From Treponema pectinovorum (lineage in GTDB: Bacteria > Spirochaetota > Spirochaetia > Treponematales > Treponemataceae): a stretch of DNA of 64,000 nucleotides. The notes beneath the pieces were generated by a model. The model was not told where the DNA came from and searched no databases. It saw nothing but the letters and a program-made list of their open reading frames with translations. Both the position numbers and the translations under genes were made by a program. Shown piece by piece: positions 7,717-16,575 of this stretch (the stretch's first letter is position 1; every line of letters begins with the position of its first letter). The stretch covers positions 372,001 to 436,000 of the forward strand of contig NZ_UFQO01000002.1 in NCBI RefSeq assembly GCF_900497595.1. The letters run 5' to 3'.

Positions 7717-8661
7717 ATGGAAGATATTAAAGAAAAAATTTATGACTTTGTGGTTATTGGCGCTGGGGTTGCTGGTTTAACGGCTGCTCAATATGGTGCG
7801 CGTGGTGGGCTTGATACGCTTTTACTGGACACCTGGTATCCGGGTGGGCAGGCCTTGAATATTTTTAATTTGGAAAATTTTCCGGGATTTTTTCCGTCGA
7901 TTAACGGTGGAGATTTTATTGAAAATATGCGTTTGCAGGCGGAAAATTTTGGTGCTAAGATTTTACAAGGCAAAGTGAATTCGATCGACAAGAGTGAAAA
8001 TCGCTTTGTGATTGAAAGCGATGCTGGTAAAATTTTTGCTTATGCGGTTTTAATTGCAACGGGGGCTGAGCACAGAAAACTTGGCGTTCCTGGCGAAGAA
8101 AAATTTTTTGGCAAGGGCGTTAGTTATTGTGCTACCTGTGACGGTCCGTTTTTTAAGAGAAAAAAGATTGTTGTTGTTGGCGGTGGCGACAGCGCTTTGG
8201 AAGAGGCAATACATCTTACTTCTTTTTCTGATGATGTTACTTTGGTGCATAGACGCGATGAGTTTAGAGCACAAAAAGCGATTCAGGACAAGGTTTTTAA
8301 AAATAAAAAAATAACTGTTAAGTTTAATTCCGAAATTGAATCGATTGAAGGCGAAGAAAAAGTTTCGTCTGTTGTATTAAAAAATCGCTTGGATTCTTCT
8401 ACGCAAAAAATTGAATGCGATGGCGTGTTTGTTTCTGTTGGAATGAAGCCCTTAACTTCGCTTGTTGATACGCTTAAAAAGGATGAAGTTGGATATTTGA
8501 TAACCAATTATAAGATGGAAACAGAGATTCCAGGTCTTTATGTGGCTGGAGATGTTAGGGCAAAACCTTTTAGACAGTTGGTAACGGCTGCGAGCGATGG
8601 CGCGATTGCTGCTCACATGGCTAGCGAATACGTTTCTACTATAAAGTCTAAGTCTTTGTAA
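7717..8661 (+). CDS. trxB: Thioredoxin reductase
   Basis: A 314-residue flavoprotein that passes electrons from NADPH to thioredoxin. Visible are the FAD-binding GAGVAGLTAAQYGARGG (residues 15-31), the redox-active CATC (C138 and C141) within CATCDGPFF, the NADPH-binding GGGDSALEEA, and the C-terminal FAD segment GDVRAKPFRQLVTAASDGA. Length fits the low-molecular-weight family. I prefer the ATG at 7717 over an upstream in-frame codon at 7651, because the flavin motif then starts at the usual distance and a TATAAT lies directly before it. No thioredoxin gene is nearby. Confidence 0.95.
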   Translation: MEDIKEKIYDFVVIGAGVAGLTAAQYGARGGLDTLLLDTWYPGGQALNIFNLENFPGFFPSINGGDFIENMRLQAENFGAKILQGKVNSIDKSENRFVIESDAGKIFAYAVLIATGAEHRKLGVPGEEKFFGKGVSYCATCDGPFFKRKKIVVVGGGDSALEEAIHLTSFSDDVTLVHRRDEFRAQKAIQDKVFKNKKITVKFNSEIESIEGEEKVSSVVLKNRLDSSTQKIECDGVFVSVGMKPLTSLVDTLKKDEVGYLITNYKMETEIPGLYVAGDVRAKPFRQLVTAASDGAIAAHMASEYVSTIKSKSL

Positions 8662-8720
8662 ATTGTTTTAAGCAAGTCGATAAAATTTTCGTAAAAACAT
8701 TCGCCTTGGGCATTCCTTAT

Positions 8721-10418
8721 ATGAATACTGCTTTAAAAAATAAAATATTCGCTTTTTTGTGTTTTGCTTTTTTGTCTGCAAATTTTTTATCGGCACAATC
8801 GAATATAAAAGATGATGCTGATTTTTGGAGCGATTACCCTTCTGAAGAGCTTGCTGATTTTTTGATTTTAAAGATGAGCGATGAAGAGCTTTTGAGCCAG
8901 ATATTGATGTTTGGTTGGGCAGGAGCAGAACCAAGTGAACTTTTGATTCGTTGGGTGCATGAACGGGGGCTTGGTAGCGTAAAAGTTTTTGGCTGGAATA
9001 CAGACAACACAGAACTTGTTGCTCGTTCGGTTTCAAAATTGCAGGAAAAATCGCAGCTGCGGCCTTTAAAGATACCGCTTTTTGTTGCAACAGACCAGGA
9101 AGGTGGCTGGATTCGCCACGTAAAAGGCGACACTTCTGACACTCCTGGAAACATGGCGATTGGCGCTTCTTCATATCCTATGGATTCTTATTATTCTGCT
9201 TTTTATATAAGTCGCGAGATAAACGCCTTGGGCATAAATATGAACTTTGCTCCAACTGTGGACAATTATACCAACTTAAAATCCACGGTGATTGGGCCGC
9301 GTTCGTTTTCTTCAAATCCTGAACATGTGGGGCAGTTGGGTGCTAGTTTTGTTGCAGGCTCTATCGATGCTGGTGTTATTCCCACCGCTAAACATTTTCC
9401 GGGGCATGGAGACACGAGTTTAGACAGTCATGGAAATTTGCCAGAAATCAACATAGACTATCAAACTCTTGAAAATCGAGAATTGATTCCTTTTAAATAT
9501 CTTATTGCCGAAAAAATTCCTGCAATAATGAGCGGACATTTGAGTTTTCCAAAGATTGTTCCCAATGGAGTTCCCGCAAGCCTTTCTAAAATTTTCTTGA
9601 CGGATATTTTGCGAAATAGGTTAGGTTACGAAGGACTTATAATTACCGACGATATGATGATGAACGGAGCGACTATGTATGCTGGCAGTTTGAGTCGTGC
9701 TTTTAGACTTGCTATTGAAGCTGGCAATGACATTGTAATTTCTTCTACTACTGCACTCTGGCAGGAAAACCTTTGGACTTCTAATCTTGAACTGATGAAT
9801 CACAATACGGAATTTAGAAACACTGTTAAAAAAGCAGCTAGGAGAGTTTTGCTTTATAAGTTGAATTACTTTAAAAGCAAAAATGCCGCTCCGCTTTATC
9901 CAGACCCCAAAAAAGTAAAAGAGCGAGTTCCTGATAGGGAAGGTCAAAAATTTTTTTTGAATCAAGCATGTCGTTCAATAACTTTACAAAAAAAAGGTGA
10001 AAATTTTCCATTAAAAGCAAGCCAAGGGGAAAAAATCCTTTTGGCAGGGCAAAACCAATTTCCAGAATTTTTTGAACAGGCAAAAAAACGCTATCCGAAT
10101 TGTGCAGAATTTAAATATGATTATGAGATGGGACCAAATCAAGCGGAATGGATGAAAAAAAATATTGAATCCACGGCAAGAAACTTTGACATCATCATAA
10201 TCTGTGTTGCAAACGAAAGAAGCGCAATGATTGCCTCGAGCCTTGAGCGAACGGGCAAAAAGGTGATTATCATGTCTGTTCTTTCGCCAGTTGGAGTTTT
10301 GGGATTTAACTGGGCAGATTCTATTCTTCTTGGTTACAGTTATTCGCCTTATACTTTTAAAGCTTTATTTGCCGCTTTGAATGGCGAATTTGAGCCAACT
10401 GGAAAACTCCCTCTGTAA
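8721..10418 (+). CDS. Exported GH3 beta-N-acetylhexosaminidase (NagZ-like)
   Basis: A 565-residue glycoside hydrolase family 3 protein with a signal peptide (MNTALKNKIFAFLCFAF, cleavage near ANFLSAQ). It carries the NagZ-type motif KHFPGHGDTSLDSHGNLP (about residues 224-241), whose Asp-Ser-His supplies the unusual acid/base histidine, and the TDDMMMNGA nucleophile region near residue 315. Unlike cytoplasmic NagZ, it has a C-terminal domain of about 200 residues and is predicted to be periplasmic or surface-exposed, so it could act on peptidoglycan fragments or on chitin or mucin oligosaccharides. A TTG at 8706 is an alternative start. It ends two bases before the convergent DTW gene. Confidence 0.87.
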   Translation: MNTALKNKIFAFLCFAFLSANFLSAQSNIKDDADFWSDYPSEELADFLILKMSDEELLSQILMFGWAGAEPSELLIRWVHERGLGSVKVFGWNTDNTELVARSVSKLQEKSQLRPLKIPLFVATDQEGGWIRHVKGDTSDTPGNMAIGASSYPMDSYYSAFYISREINALGINMNFAPTVDNYTNLKSTVIGPRSFSSNPEHVGQLGASFVAGSIDAGVIPTAKHFPGHGDTSLDSHGNLPEINIDYQTLENRELIPFKYLIAEKIPAIMSGHLSFPKIVPNGVPASLSKIFLTDILRNRLGYEGLIITDDMMMNGATMYAGSLSRAFRLAIEAGNDIVISSTTALWQENLWTSNLELMNHNTEFRNTVKKAARRVLLYKLNYFKSKNAAPLYPDPKKVKERVPDREGQKFFLNQACRSITLQKKGENFPLKASQGEKILLAGQNQFPEFFEQAKKRYPNCAEFKYDYEMGPNQAEWMKKNIESTARNFDIIIICVANERSAMIASSLERTGKKVIIMSVLSPVGVLGFNWADSILLGYSYSPYTFKALFAALNGEFEPTGKLPL

Positions 10419-10420
10419 AT

Positions 10421-11101
10421 TTAAAATTTTGGAATCGCTTTTATCTTTGTAAATTTGCTGTCTTTTGGATGGATGTTTGGCAGAAGTCCGTTTATTCTGT
10501 CGTTTTCTTTTTGCAGTTGAAATTTTATCATCTCTTTAAAAGAAGTCATAAGGCATTCGCAAGAATCATTTTTTTTTATGATGTTTGCTTGCTGCATTTC
10601 TTTTATGAGATAATAGCAGGTTTCTATTGTAGAAACGCAATGCGGATGCGGCTCTTTTTTAAATGTGAAGATTGAAGAATAAGTTTGCGAAAAACTCAAT
10701 TTTGGCAATTTCATTATATTTGTTGAAAGTTTTATCATCTTTTTTGAGCAAAACCAGGTTGAATCGATTATTATCGCCAAAAGTTTTTTTCCATTTAACT
10801 CTTCTTTAAATCCTTCTTTTTGTGATGACCATGCGTCTTTATCAGGATATAGCAAAACTGGAAAGTATCTTTCGTCTGAAAGCAGATTGCAAAGCCTTTC
10901 GTTTTTTGTAAAGTCGATTCCCATTATTATTTCGGAGTCTAAAAGTCCAGCGTGGGCAAGCCTTCCTGTTCCAGTTCTCTGCCGTTTTGCTTCTTTTGGG
11001 TGCATTAAAAAAACGAATTTTATTTCAGAGTCAAAAGGCTTTAGATATTTGCAAAAACAATTTTCTTTTGGGCGAAAGCATTTGTAACAGATTTCTCGCA
11101 T
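10421..11101 (-). CDS. DTW-domain protein, probable tRNA aminocarboxypropyltransferase
   Basis: A 226-residue DTW-domain protein. Known members (TapT and relatives) transfer the 3-amino-3-carboxypropyl group of S-adenosylmethionine to tRNA uridines. The N-terminus has the metal-type cysteines CYKCFRPKENCFC, then HPKEAKRQRTGTGRLAHAGL, a conserved family segment, and IIDSTW, which is the DTW signature with Ser at the second place. I start at the ATG at 11101; an in-frame extension to 11206 would be hydrophobic and untypical. There is no ribosome binding site, but TATAAT lies eleven bases upstream of the start. Confidence 0.85.
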   Translation of the reverse strand: MREICYKCFRPKENCFCKYLKPFDSEIKFVFLMHPKEAKRQRTGTGRLAHAGLLDSEIIMGIDFTKNERLCNLLSDERYFPVLLYPDKDAWSSQKEGFKEELNGKKLLAIIIDSTWFCSKKMIKLSTNIMKLPKLSFSQTYSSIFTFKKEPHPHCVSTIETCYYLIKEMQQANIIKKNDSCECLMTSFKEMIKFQLQKENDRINGLLPNIHPKDSKFTKIKAIPKF

Positions 11102-11111
11102 GATGAAAGCA

Positions 11112-11117
11112 ATTATA
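11112..11117 (-). promoter_or_regulatory. -10 box just upstream of the DTW gene
   Basis: On the minus strand, TATAAT ends ten bases before the ATG at 11101 with no Shine-Dalgarno between, predicting a 5' leader of only about 3-4 bases. Confidence 0.45.
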
Positions 11118-11173
11118 GAGAAAAAAACGTTCGCTTGGAATCGAATAATAAAAATTGAACGGCGAAAAAAACG

Positions 11174-11201
11174 AAAAAAATGCCGGGAGATTTTCCCGGC
11201 A
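11174..11201 (-). terminator. Rho-independent terminator of the PL9 gene
   Basis: A perfect 8-bp stem (TGCCGGGA/TCCCGGCA) with a 5-base loop is followed on the minus strand by seven T. It lies 28 bases after the PL9 stop codon. Confidence 0.9.
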
Positions 11202-11228
11202 AGCAAAACTGAATTAAATTTTAGTTAA

Positions 11229-14200
11229 TTATTTTGCGTTTGAATTTGAATAGATATAGTTGTAGTCAGCCCCTGTATTTTTTGGAGTTTTATCCGTTAG
11301 CTTGAATAAATCTCCCAATTCAAACTGCCCTGCTGCGTTGCGAGGAATTCTGTTAAAAGAACCGTCCGCATTGTAACCGTTAGCATATTTTGCAATATTG
11401 CTGTCTACAAAAATTTCTTCTTTGGTAACTTCTTGCCCAGCGGAATTTAATGACTTTGCTCCGTTAAAGAAGTAGTTATTTTCTGCTGCAAGTTTGGATG
11501 CAAGGTCTGGATCGTTCGAAGAATCAAAATTATCTCCAGAGCCACCGTTTACAGAAAGCACACCTGTCGCCTGGAATGTTCTAGGGCTTGCTGCTGCTTT
11601 TCCTTTGCCGTAGAGAGATATGTTGTAGTTTACGCTGCCAAAAGAAGTTACGCGGTCTAAAATCAATGCAGGATTTGAGTTAGATGTTACTCCGTTTAGT
11701 CCATTACCCCAAGCAACTGAGTTGCGCAAGATATGTTTTATTCCGATTCCATCACCGCCGAGTTTAAATCCGTTACCGTCGCCTTTACCTGTTCCGTCGA
11801 GTTTTGTTCCGTTGCCATAAGCGATACAGTTTTCAATAAGGACAGCACCGATTGCGCCAGTTTCTACTTTTGAATAGAGATCCCATCCGTCGTCAACATT
11901 GTGGTGTGCTACGCAGTTACGGAAAACGTTGTTGTCGCCAGATGTAAGTTTTGAAGCAAATCCGTCTGCATTGTTTTGTGCAGGGTCGCTGTTTCCAAAA
12001 GATTCGCAGCCTAAAATAAGGTTGTCGTGTGGCCATTTTTCGTAACTTTCAGAAGAACGTCCAGAAATCTGAATTCCTGTATCGCCGTTAAGGTAGGTGT
12101 CTACTTCGATTATCTTGTTGTAGCTTCCTGCAACTTGAAGAGCCTTTACATCGCCTGGAGTTCCTGTTATGTCAAAGCCTCTGAGCGTCCAGTAATTTCC
12201 GTAGAGATTTAATGCTGTTACCTTTGCTTTTGATTTTGAAAAATCAAGTACAGGGCGAGTTCCAGCTTCTGCAATCAGCGATTTTCCAGCTTTTGCAGTA
12301 CCGTCGTTTCCGCGTTCAATTTCTATGCTTTTTCCTGGATAGTAAGTTCCACCGAGCATTATGATAGTCTGCCCCGGCTGGCAATATGCAACCGCAGAAA
12401 GCAAGTCCAAAGGTTCGTCTTTTGTTCCTTTTCCAAATGCGTTTGCGTTAGGAGAAACATAGAGACTTGCCCCTTTGTAAGTTTTAGAGATGATTGAATG
12501 AGAATAGGTTACCGATTTGTAGTTTTTTTCGTAATCGTTGATTTCTCTGTTAAACTGTGCAATTACCGCTCCTGGCTCTGGCTTCCAGTTATCTTCTGGA
12601 TCAAAAGTTACCAAAAGGTCTGTTAAATCTTTGTTGATTTTGATTGTCTTTTTAAAATCTACAAATTTCTTTCCTGCTGGAACGGTGATTTTTTCATCCT
12701 TAATTAAAACTTTGCCATCTGTTGTTTCTACGCGCAAAGTTCCGTTTGCATTTGCTGTAAATGCAAATGGATATTTTTGATTGTACCAAGTTGTAGGACA
12801 GTCGATTGTTGTTGCAAGTGGAACAAGCTCTGGCGGTTCTTCCTGTGCAGGAGGATCATTTTTTGGGTCTGTTATTTTTAATACAACGTCAGAGAAAGTT
12901 GCGTTACAACCTCTTGCTACTGCAAAACCAACATAGATGTGTTCTTTATCCAGCTGAAGAAGTTTTACATTTTCGTTGTCGTACATTATGAATTCTTCTT
13001 TTGTGTCTTCTGAAGGAATTGCACGTTTGTAGATTGCGTGATAGCCAGTATTGTCTTTTTTGAGTGTTACTCTATAAGTGTCGCCTGTTTTTATTGCATC
13101 GGAGCCCTGGTCGTAAGAGAATGCAAACGATTTGCTTGTTGCACGAGCCTTAATTCCTTCGTCGCCGAGCGCGATAACTTCGTCTGTAAGCCCACTTACA
13201 AAACGAGCACCTATTCCATTTTTTATTTCTTTTTTAACGCCGTTTACATGTGTTGTAAATTTGCGTGTTATTACTCCAGCGGAATTATTGTATGCAATCA
13301 TCAATGGTTGACCTTCAACCCCCAGCTTGTCGAGTGCCAAAAGACCAAATCCTTCTTGTCCGTCTGCCATTGAGTTGTGATAATCTACATTTACGGTTGC
13401 AGTTAATTCAAAATTTTCTTTTTTAGGATCAATTACAGTGTAGTAAAAAGAGATTCCATCAAAATAACTTTCAAATTTTCCGCCTTTTTCCATTATGTTT
13501 CCATTTTCGGGATTAAACGTGCAAGAATACAAAGTTACTTTTAGGTCATTTGGATCTAACAATTCATAGCGATTTCGTTCTGCATTTGTGGAAGTTCCAA
13601 ATTCTGTAAATGTCCAGACACGCTCTTTTTCTGCTCTAATCAATTTATGAATTGGATTTGAACCAACGCGTTCATTCCCACGAACTGCAAAAACTGTAAT
13701 GTCGGAATATGTCTGCGGTTTTAATGCCTTGATTGTTGCATTAAGCGAAGTTGTTTTAGCAAGCTCTAAGGTTTTTCCCGTAGAGTCCGTGTATGAAACG
13801 ATGTATCCATCGGCCTCTGTTATTGCATCCCATTTTACTTCAACATCGCCACCGCCAATATTTAATGTTGAAACTGTTGGCTTTATTAGTGGAAGTGTAA
13901 AATCAAAGCTTACGGTTTTTGAAGATTTTTCTTTAGATTCTCCGTTGCGCTGTGTGTATACAGTAAAAGAATACCTGCCCGAAAATTCAGGGGAAAATTC
14001 TGCGTGTTTTTCTGCACGGCGTGTTTTTCCAAATGTGTTTTTTACAGGTTTTCCGTAAGGTCCTTGCATTTCTACATAGCCTTTGTCTGCCGTTTTGTTA
14101 TCTGTTGCTGCCGTAAAGGTTACGGAAATTTCGTTTGGATTTCCTTCTGTAAGGCTTACGGATTTTATTTCTGGTTCTGCAACAGAACTCCAGTCTGGGC

Positions 14201-14267
14201 GTGCAGATTGTGCAAAAAGTGTTGAAGCAACAAAAATGCACAGCCCAAATGAAAATAGTTTTTTCAT
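11229..14267 (-). CDS. Secreted multidomain polysaccharide lyase, family 9 type (pectate lyase)
   Basis: A 1,012-residue exported protein. Domains in order: signal peptide (1-19, ending TLFAQ); a beta-sandwich (about 30-125); a fibronectin type III domain (about 128-212, KPTVSTLNIGGGDVEVKW onward); a large jelly-roll-like region (about 215-475) that may bind carbohydrate; a linker with PPAQEEPPEL; another short beta-domain; and from about 600 a right-handed parallel beta-helix. The helix contains NNADGFASKLTSG and DDGWDLYSK, which match the catalytic region of PL9 pectate/exopolygalacturonate lyases that cleave pectin by beta-elimination with Ca2+. AGGAG precedes the ATG. The family call rests on these motifs. 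Confidence 0.83.
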   Translation of the reverse strand: MKKLFSFGLCIFVASTLFAQSARPDWSSVAEPEIKSVSLTEGNPNEISVTFTAATDNKTADKGYVEMQGPYGKPVKNTFGKTRRAEKHAEFSPEFSGRYSFTVYTQRNGESKEKSSKTVSFDFTLPLIKPTVSTLNIGGGDVEVKWDAITEADGYIVSYTDSTGKTLELAKTTSLNATIKALKPQTYSDITVFAVRGNERVGSNPIHKLIRAEKERVWTFTEFGTSTNAERNRYELLDPNDLKVTLYSCTFNPENGNIMEKGGKFESYFDGISFYYTVIDPKKENFELTATVNVDYHNSMADGQEGFGLLALDKLGVEGQPLMIAYNNSAGVITRKFTTHVNGVKKEIKNGIGARFVSGLTDEVIALGDEGIKARATSKSFAFSYDQGSDAIKTGDTYRVTLKKDNTGYHAIYKRAIPSEDTKEEFIMYDNENVKLLQLDKEHIYVGFAVARGCNATFSDVVLKITDPKNDPPAQEEPPELVPLATTIDCPTTWYNQKYPFAFTANANGTLRVETTDGKVLIKDEKITVPAGKKFVDFKKTIKINKDLTDLLVTFDPEDNWKPEPGAVIAQFNREINDYEKNYKSVTYSHSIISKTYKGASLYVSPNANAFGKGTKDEPLDLLSAVAYCQPGQTIIMLGGTYYPGKSIEIERGNDGTAKAGKSLIAEAGTRPVLDFSKSKAKVTALNLYGNYWTLRGFDITGTPGDVKALQVAGSYNKIIEVDTYLNGDTGIQISGRSSESYEKWPHDNLILGCESFGNSDPAQNNADGFASKLTSGDNNVFRNCVAHHNVDDGWDLYSKVETGAIGAVLIENCIAYGNGTKLDGTGKGDGNGFKLGGDGIGIKHILRNSVAWGNGLNGVTSNSNPALILDRVTSFGSVNYNISLYGKGKAAASPRTFQATGVLSVNGGSGDNFDSSNDPDLASKLAAENNYFFNGAKSLNSAGQEVTKEEIFVDSNIAKYANGYNADGSFNRIPRNAAGQFELGDLFKLTDKTPKNTGADYNYIYSNSNAK

Positions 14268-14309
14268 TCATTTCTCCTAAAATACAAAATTTGCAATGCA
14301 AACCTAAAC

Positions 14310-14346
14310 TAAAAAACGCAGACCTCCACAAAGAAAGCCTGCGTTT
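14310..14346 (-). terminator. Terminator between the beta-sandwich gene and the PL9 gene
   Basis: On the minus strand AAACGCAG pairs with CTGCGTTT and is followed by further T. It lies 20 bases after the stop of the upstream small secreted gene and 43 bases before the PL9 start, so partial read-through could give much more of the small protein than of the lyase. Confidence 0.75.
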
Positions 14347-14365
14347 CATCTACTACTTATGTTTT

Positions 14366-14875
14366 TTATTTGCTTACGCTTATTTTATAGATATTTATTC
14401 CAGATTTTTTTGAATACAAGATGTAAGTTCCGTCTGCTGGTGCTTTTACAGAGCTTTCAGATGCAATAGTTCCAGCTTCTGCATCAACATCCATTGGAAG
14501 TTCTTTTATTATTTTTCCATCTGGACCTACAACAACTAACTGTCTCATCTCTGTTTTAGAAGTTGAATTTCCCCAAACAGTTATTGTTTCTCCAGCTTTT
14601 GCAGGGAAAGAAACACAGCGATAGTCAGGTTTTCCAGCACCTTGAAGTTGAAGAGCCATATTGAATTCATCACCATTTTTTGCTTTGTGCATAGGTTTTT
14701 TTGAGATATTCATATACTTTTCTGCATTCGCATGGAGAACAAATCCGTCTTCGCACTTTGTCTCTTCGGTGATTGTTCCCTTTTCCATGTCTTCTGCGCT
14801 AAAATAGCCTTCTGCAAAAGCAAAAGTTCCAAGCATCATCATGCAGGAAAGCAATAAGATAACTGATTTTTTCAT
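14366..14875 (-). CDS. Small secreted beta-sandwich protein resembling pectate-lyase-associated modules
   Basis: A 169-residue protein with a signal peptide (MKKSVILLLSCMMMLGTFAF, cleavage near AFAEG). The mature part resembles the beta-sandwich module often attached to pectate lyases of gut and rumen bacteria: a hydrophobic LQLQGAGKPDYRCVSFPA stretch, AGETITVWGNSTS, and a closing GTYILYSKKSGINIYKISV. Here the module stands alone with no catalytic domain. I infer carbohydrate binding or assistance to the adjacent PL9 lyase, with which it shares strand and likely transcription. It has a strong AGGAGG ribosome binding site. The function is not established. Confidence 0.65.
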   Translation of the reverse strand: MKKSVILLLSCMMMLGTFAFAEGYFSAEDMEKGTITEETKCEDGFVLHANAEKYMNISKKPMHKAKNGDEFNMALQLQGAGKPDYRCVSFPAKAGETITVWGNSTSKTEMRQLVVVGPDGKIIKELPMDVDAEAGTIASESSVKAPADGTYILYSKKSGINIYKISVSK

Positions 14876-15011
14876 TTTAAAAGCCTCCTAAGGTTTTTCA
14901 GTTCACTTTTAGAACATTCTAGTTAGTTTTTAGATACGAGATTTCAATTAAATTGAATTTAACTCATCGCTTGCATTATAGATAAAAATTATAAAAAATT
15001 TAAGGAGAGTA

Positions 15012-15039
15012 TTTACAAAAAAACGATGTCGGCTAATAT
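15012..15039 (+). promoter_or_regulatory. Probable sigma-70 promoter of mgtE
   Basis: TTTACA (15012-15017), a 16-base spacer and TAATAT (15034-15039). This would give an mRNA leader of about 85 bases ahead of mgtE. I could not recognise an Mg2+ riboswitch in that leader. Confidence 0.4.
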
Positions 15040-15131
15040 AAAAGTCTTAAAAATTTATAAAACAAAGCGATATTTTGAAGATTTATTCAAAATGATTTTA
15101 AATCTTAGTTCTTTTTTATTTAGGAGGAAAA

Positions 15132-16502
15132 ATGACAGAACTTATTTCTACTGATGAGCGAGTTTGTGAACTTCTTGACGAAAAAAACTTTTCCTCAATA
15201 AAGGAAATCGTTTCTTCAATGCCAAGTGCAGAAATTATTGCGCTTTTTGAACGAATTGATGAAAAGCAGGTTCCTGTGATTTTCAGACTTTTGCCAAAAG
15301 ATTTAGCCGCAGAAGTTTTTATAGAAATGGATAGCGATTTTCAGGAACTTTTGATAAAAAACTTTTCAGATAATGAATTAAAAGCGATTCTTGACGAATT
15401 ATATGCAAACGACACCGCGGATTTGGTTGAAGAAATGCCTGCAAATGTTGTAAAGCGAATCTTAAATCAAATAGATCCTTCTATGAGAAATGATGTAAAT
15501 CAACTTCTTCAATATCCAGAGAATTCTGCTGGCTCAATAATGACAACCGAATATATCGCTCTAAGATTAGGAACTACGGTGGGCGAGGCGATAAGCAAAA
15601 TTCGCGAATATGGTCTAAATCAAAAGTCGTTTTACAGTTGTTATGTTACCAAAAACAAAAAATTGATAGGGCGAATTTCTTTAAAAGATTTAGTTCTCGC
15701 AAAAGACGATTCAATTAAAATTGATGAAATCATAAAAACCAATGTTATAAGCGTAAAGACGAACGAAGATAAAGAAGAGGTTGCAAAACTGCTTTCAAAA
15801 TACAATTTTTATGCGATTCCTGTTGTAGATGGCGAAAATCGTATGGTTGGAATCATTTCTTTTGATGATGCTTTGGAGGTAATGGAAGACGAGGCAACAG
15901 AAGATATTGAAATTATGGCTGCGATGACTCCTTCTCAAAAAACTTATTTGCGCTCTTCTCCATTTGATTTATTCAAGCATAGAATTGTTTGGCTTTTGCT
16001 GCTTATGGTTTCTGCAACTTTTACAGGAATGATAATAACAAATTTTGAACACGCACTTGCAGCTCAAGTTATTCTTACCGCTTTTATTCCAATGCTCATG
16101 GACACTGGCGGAAATACAGGCTCTCAATCTTCTGTTACGATAATCCGAGCGCTTTCTCTTGGCGAAATTGAATTTAGAGATTTGCCAAAAGTCCTTCTAA
16201 AAGAATTTTGCACTGCGTTTTTGTGTGCATTGTGCCTTTTTGCCGCTTGTTTTTTAAAAATCTTCCTGATTGATTATTTGCTGCTGGGAAACGAAGATGT
16301 AACTTATTCAATAAATCTTGTTGTTTGCCTTACGGTTGCATTCACCGTTGTTATTGCAAAACTGATAGGATGTACGCTTCCGCTTCTTGCAAAAAAATTG
16401 ACTTTAGATCCTGCGGTTATGGCAAGCCCTTTTATAACTACGATAGTCGATGCTGTTTCGCTGATTGTTTATTTTACGATTGCAAAGACATTTTTATTTT
16501 AA
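15132..16502 (+). CDS. mgtE: Magnesium transporter MgtE
   Basis: A 456-residue Mg2+ channel of the inner membrane. The N-terminal helical MgtE-N domain (about 20-130) and a pair of CBS domains (about 135-255, with YSCYVTKNKKLIGRISLKDL and YAIPVVDGENRMVGIISFDD) sense cytosolic Mg2+ and close the pore. Five transmembrane helices follow from about residue 285. The pore signature MDTGGNTGSQSSVTIIRALS is the family's GGNxGSQ motif. TAGGAGG precedes the ATG. The gene appears monocistronic; the next gene has its own promoter. Confidence 0.95.
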   Translation: MTELISTDERVCELLDEKNFSSIKEIVSSMPSAEIIALFERIDEKQVPVIFRLLPKDLAAEVFIEMDSDFQELLIKNFSDNELKAILDELYANDTADLVEEMPANVVKRILNQIDPSMRNDVNQLLQYPENSAGSIMTTEYIALRLGTTVGEAISKIREYGLNQKSFYSCYVTKNKKLIGRISLKDLVLAKDDSIKIDEIIKTNVISVKTNEDKEEVAKLLSKYNFYAIPVVDGENRMVGIISFDDALEVMEDEATEDIEIMAAMTPSQKTYLRSSPFDLFKHRIVWLLLLMVSATFTGMIITNFEHALAAQVILTAFIPMLMDTGGNTGSQSSVTIIRALSLGEIEFRDLPKVLLKEFCTAFLCALCLFAACFLKIFLIDYLLLGNEDVTYSINLVVCLTVAFTVVIAKLIGCTLPLLAKKLTLDPAVMASPFITTIVDAVSLIVYFTIAKTFLF

Positions 16503-16538
16503 GAAAATTTTAAGGATGAAGCCATCATTCTATCTTAA

Positions 16539-16567
16539 TTGTAAAGAGCATATATTTTTAGTAAAAT
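16539..16567 (+). promoter_or_regulatory. Promoter for near-leaderless hisA-hisI-hisE mRNA
   Basis: TTGTAA (16539-16544), a 17-base spacer and TAAAAT (16562-16567). The predicted start of transcription is 1-2 bases before the ATG at 16576, and no Shine-Dalgarno is present. Confidence 0.55.
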
Positions 16568-16575
16568 AAATCATC

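Noticed and set aside
14943-14957. TTCAATT-A-AATTGAA palindrome upstream of the small secreted gene
   Set aside because: Short AT palindromes are expected by chance in such AT-rich DNA and no promoter element lies at a fixed distance.
15040-15131. Possible Mg2+ riboswitch (M-box or mgtE-type) in the mgtE leader
   Set aside because: The leader is about 85 bases, AT-rich and lacks strong stems or M-box conserved blocks.
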